A stretch of 13,161 bases of DNA from an uncultured Atopobiaceae bacterium (lineage in GTDB: Bacteria; Actinomycetota; Coriobacteriia; Coriobacteriales; Atopobiaceae): contig CAAGLU010000360.1 of NCBI GenBank assembly GCA_900770865.1, positions 1-13,161 on the forward strand, given 5' to 3'. The notes under the pieces are model-generated. The model saw nothing but the letters and a program-made list of their open reading frames with translations. It was not told the origin of the DNA and did no database searches. Positions 13,028 to 13,161 of this stretch are shown here, in pieces. The translations under genes were made by a program, and so were the position numbers. Within the stretch, counting starts at the first letter, position 1. Each line of letters opens with the position of its first letter.

Positions 13028-13161
13028 ATGGAGAAGCCGCATCGGCCGGCACGCATCAAGGCAGCGCTCTTCGACTTCGACGGCACGCTCGCAGACACCG
13101 AGCGCTTTGGCATCGAGCTGGACGATGAGGCCTATGCCTTCTATGGCATCACGCCAACGCC
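13028..13161 (+). CDS. HAD-superfamily hydrolase, N-terminal part only
   Basis: The first 44 codons of a gene that leaves the window. The start MEKPHRPARIKAALFDFDGTLADTERFG shows HAD motif I, DFDGTLADTE, with the nucleophile Asp16 and the acid/base Asp18. The following GIELDDEAYAFYGITPT fits the beginning of a helical cap domain, as in beta-phosphoglucomutase-like phosphatases. The ATG at 13028 has AGGAGG five bases upstream. Motifs II-IV are outside the window, so the substrate (a sugar phosphate or other phosphoester) cannot be inferred. Confidence 0.9.
   Translation, partial: MEKPHRPARIKAALFDFDGTLADTERFGIELDDEAYAFYGITPT

Overview
The window looks like a chromosomal segment of a high-GC Gram-positive anaerobe. 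A member of the Coriobacteriia (Olsenella/Atopobium-like) is my best guess. This rests on high G+C with G/C-rich third positions, a full-length phosphoketolase, a divergent rhamnose operon and many short intergenic palindromes. No rRNA, tRNA or taxon-specific marker is present, so the assignment is inference.

Layout. Bases 1-2318 (minus) hold a phosphoketolase gene (xfp) cut by the left edge. Upstream are a repeat-rich leader and a perfect 14-bp LacI-type operator. After about 600 bp of gene-free, palindrome-rich DNA comes a LacI-family regulator (3036-4058, minus). Divergent from it is a membrane-anchored TPR-like protein (4288-4941, plus). A type II toxin-antitoxin pair follows (5140-5723, plus; Phd/YefM antitoxin and RelE/ParE toxin), with an 18-bp perfect palindrome on its promoter. 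Bases 5724-5997 carry a 10-nt tandem repeat, a folded inverted repeat and a terminator.

The rhamnose operon rhaB-rhaA-rhaD occupies 5998-9551 (minus). It encodes kinase, isomerase and aldolase, the complete route from L-rhamnose to DHAP and lactaldehyde. It is divergent from an AraC-family regulator (9736-10596), and the region between them has phased repeats that look like the activator's sites. No rhamnose transporter or mutarotase is in the window. A TMEM175/DUF1211 channel gene follows (10661-11296, plus).

A 242-nt near-palindrome made of 40-bp repeat units (11336-11577) separates this gene from a tight minus-strand cluster: a BFD-like [2Fe-2S]-DUF1653 fusion protein, an unknown small ORF, and a stand-alone GGQ release-factor-domain protein of the ribosome-rescue type. 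The window ends in the first codons of a HAD-family phosphatase (13028 onward, plus).

The genes themselves are mostly familiar. The unusual content lies between them: at least five inverted-repeat elements with 15-30 bp arms, one very large; a repeated ACCTGCGGTTT motif shared by two distant intergenic regions; the phosphoketolase operator and leader; and the Fe-S/DUF1653 fusion next to a ribosome-rescue factor.
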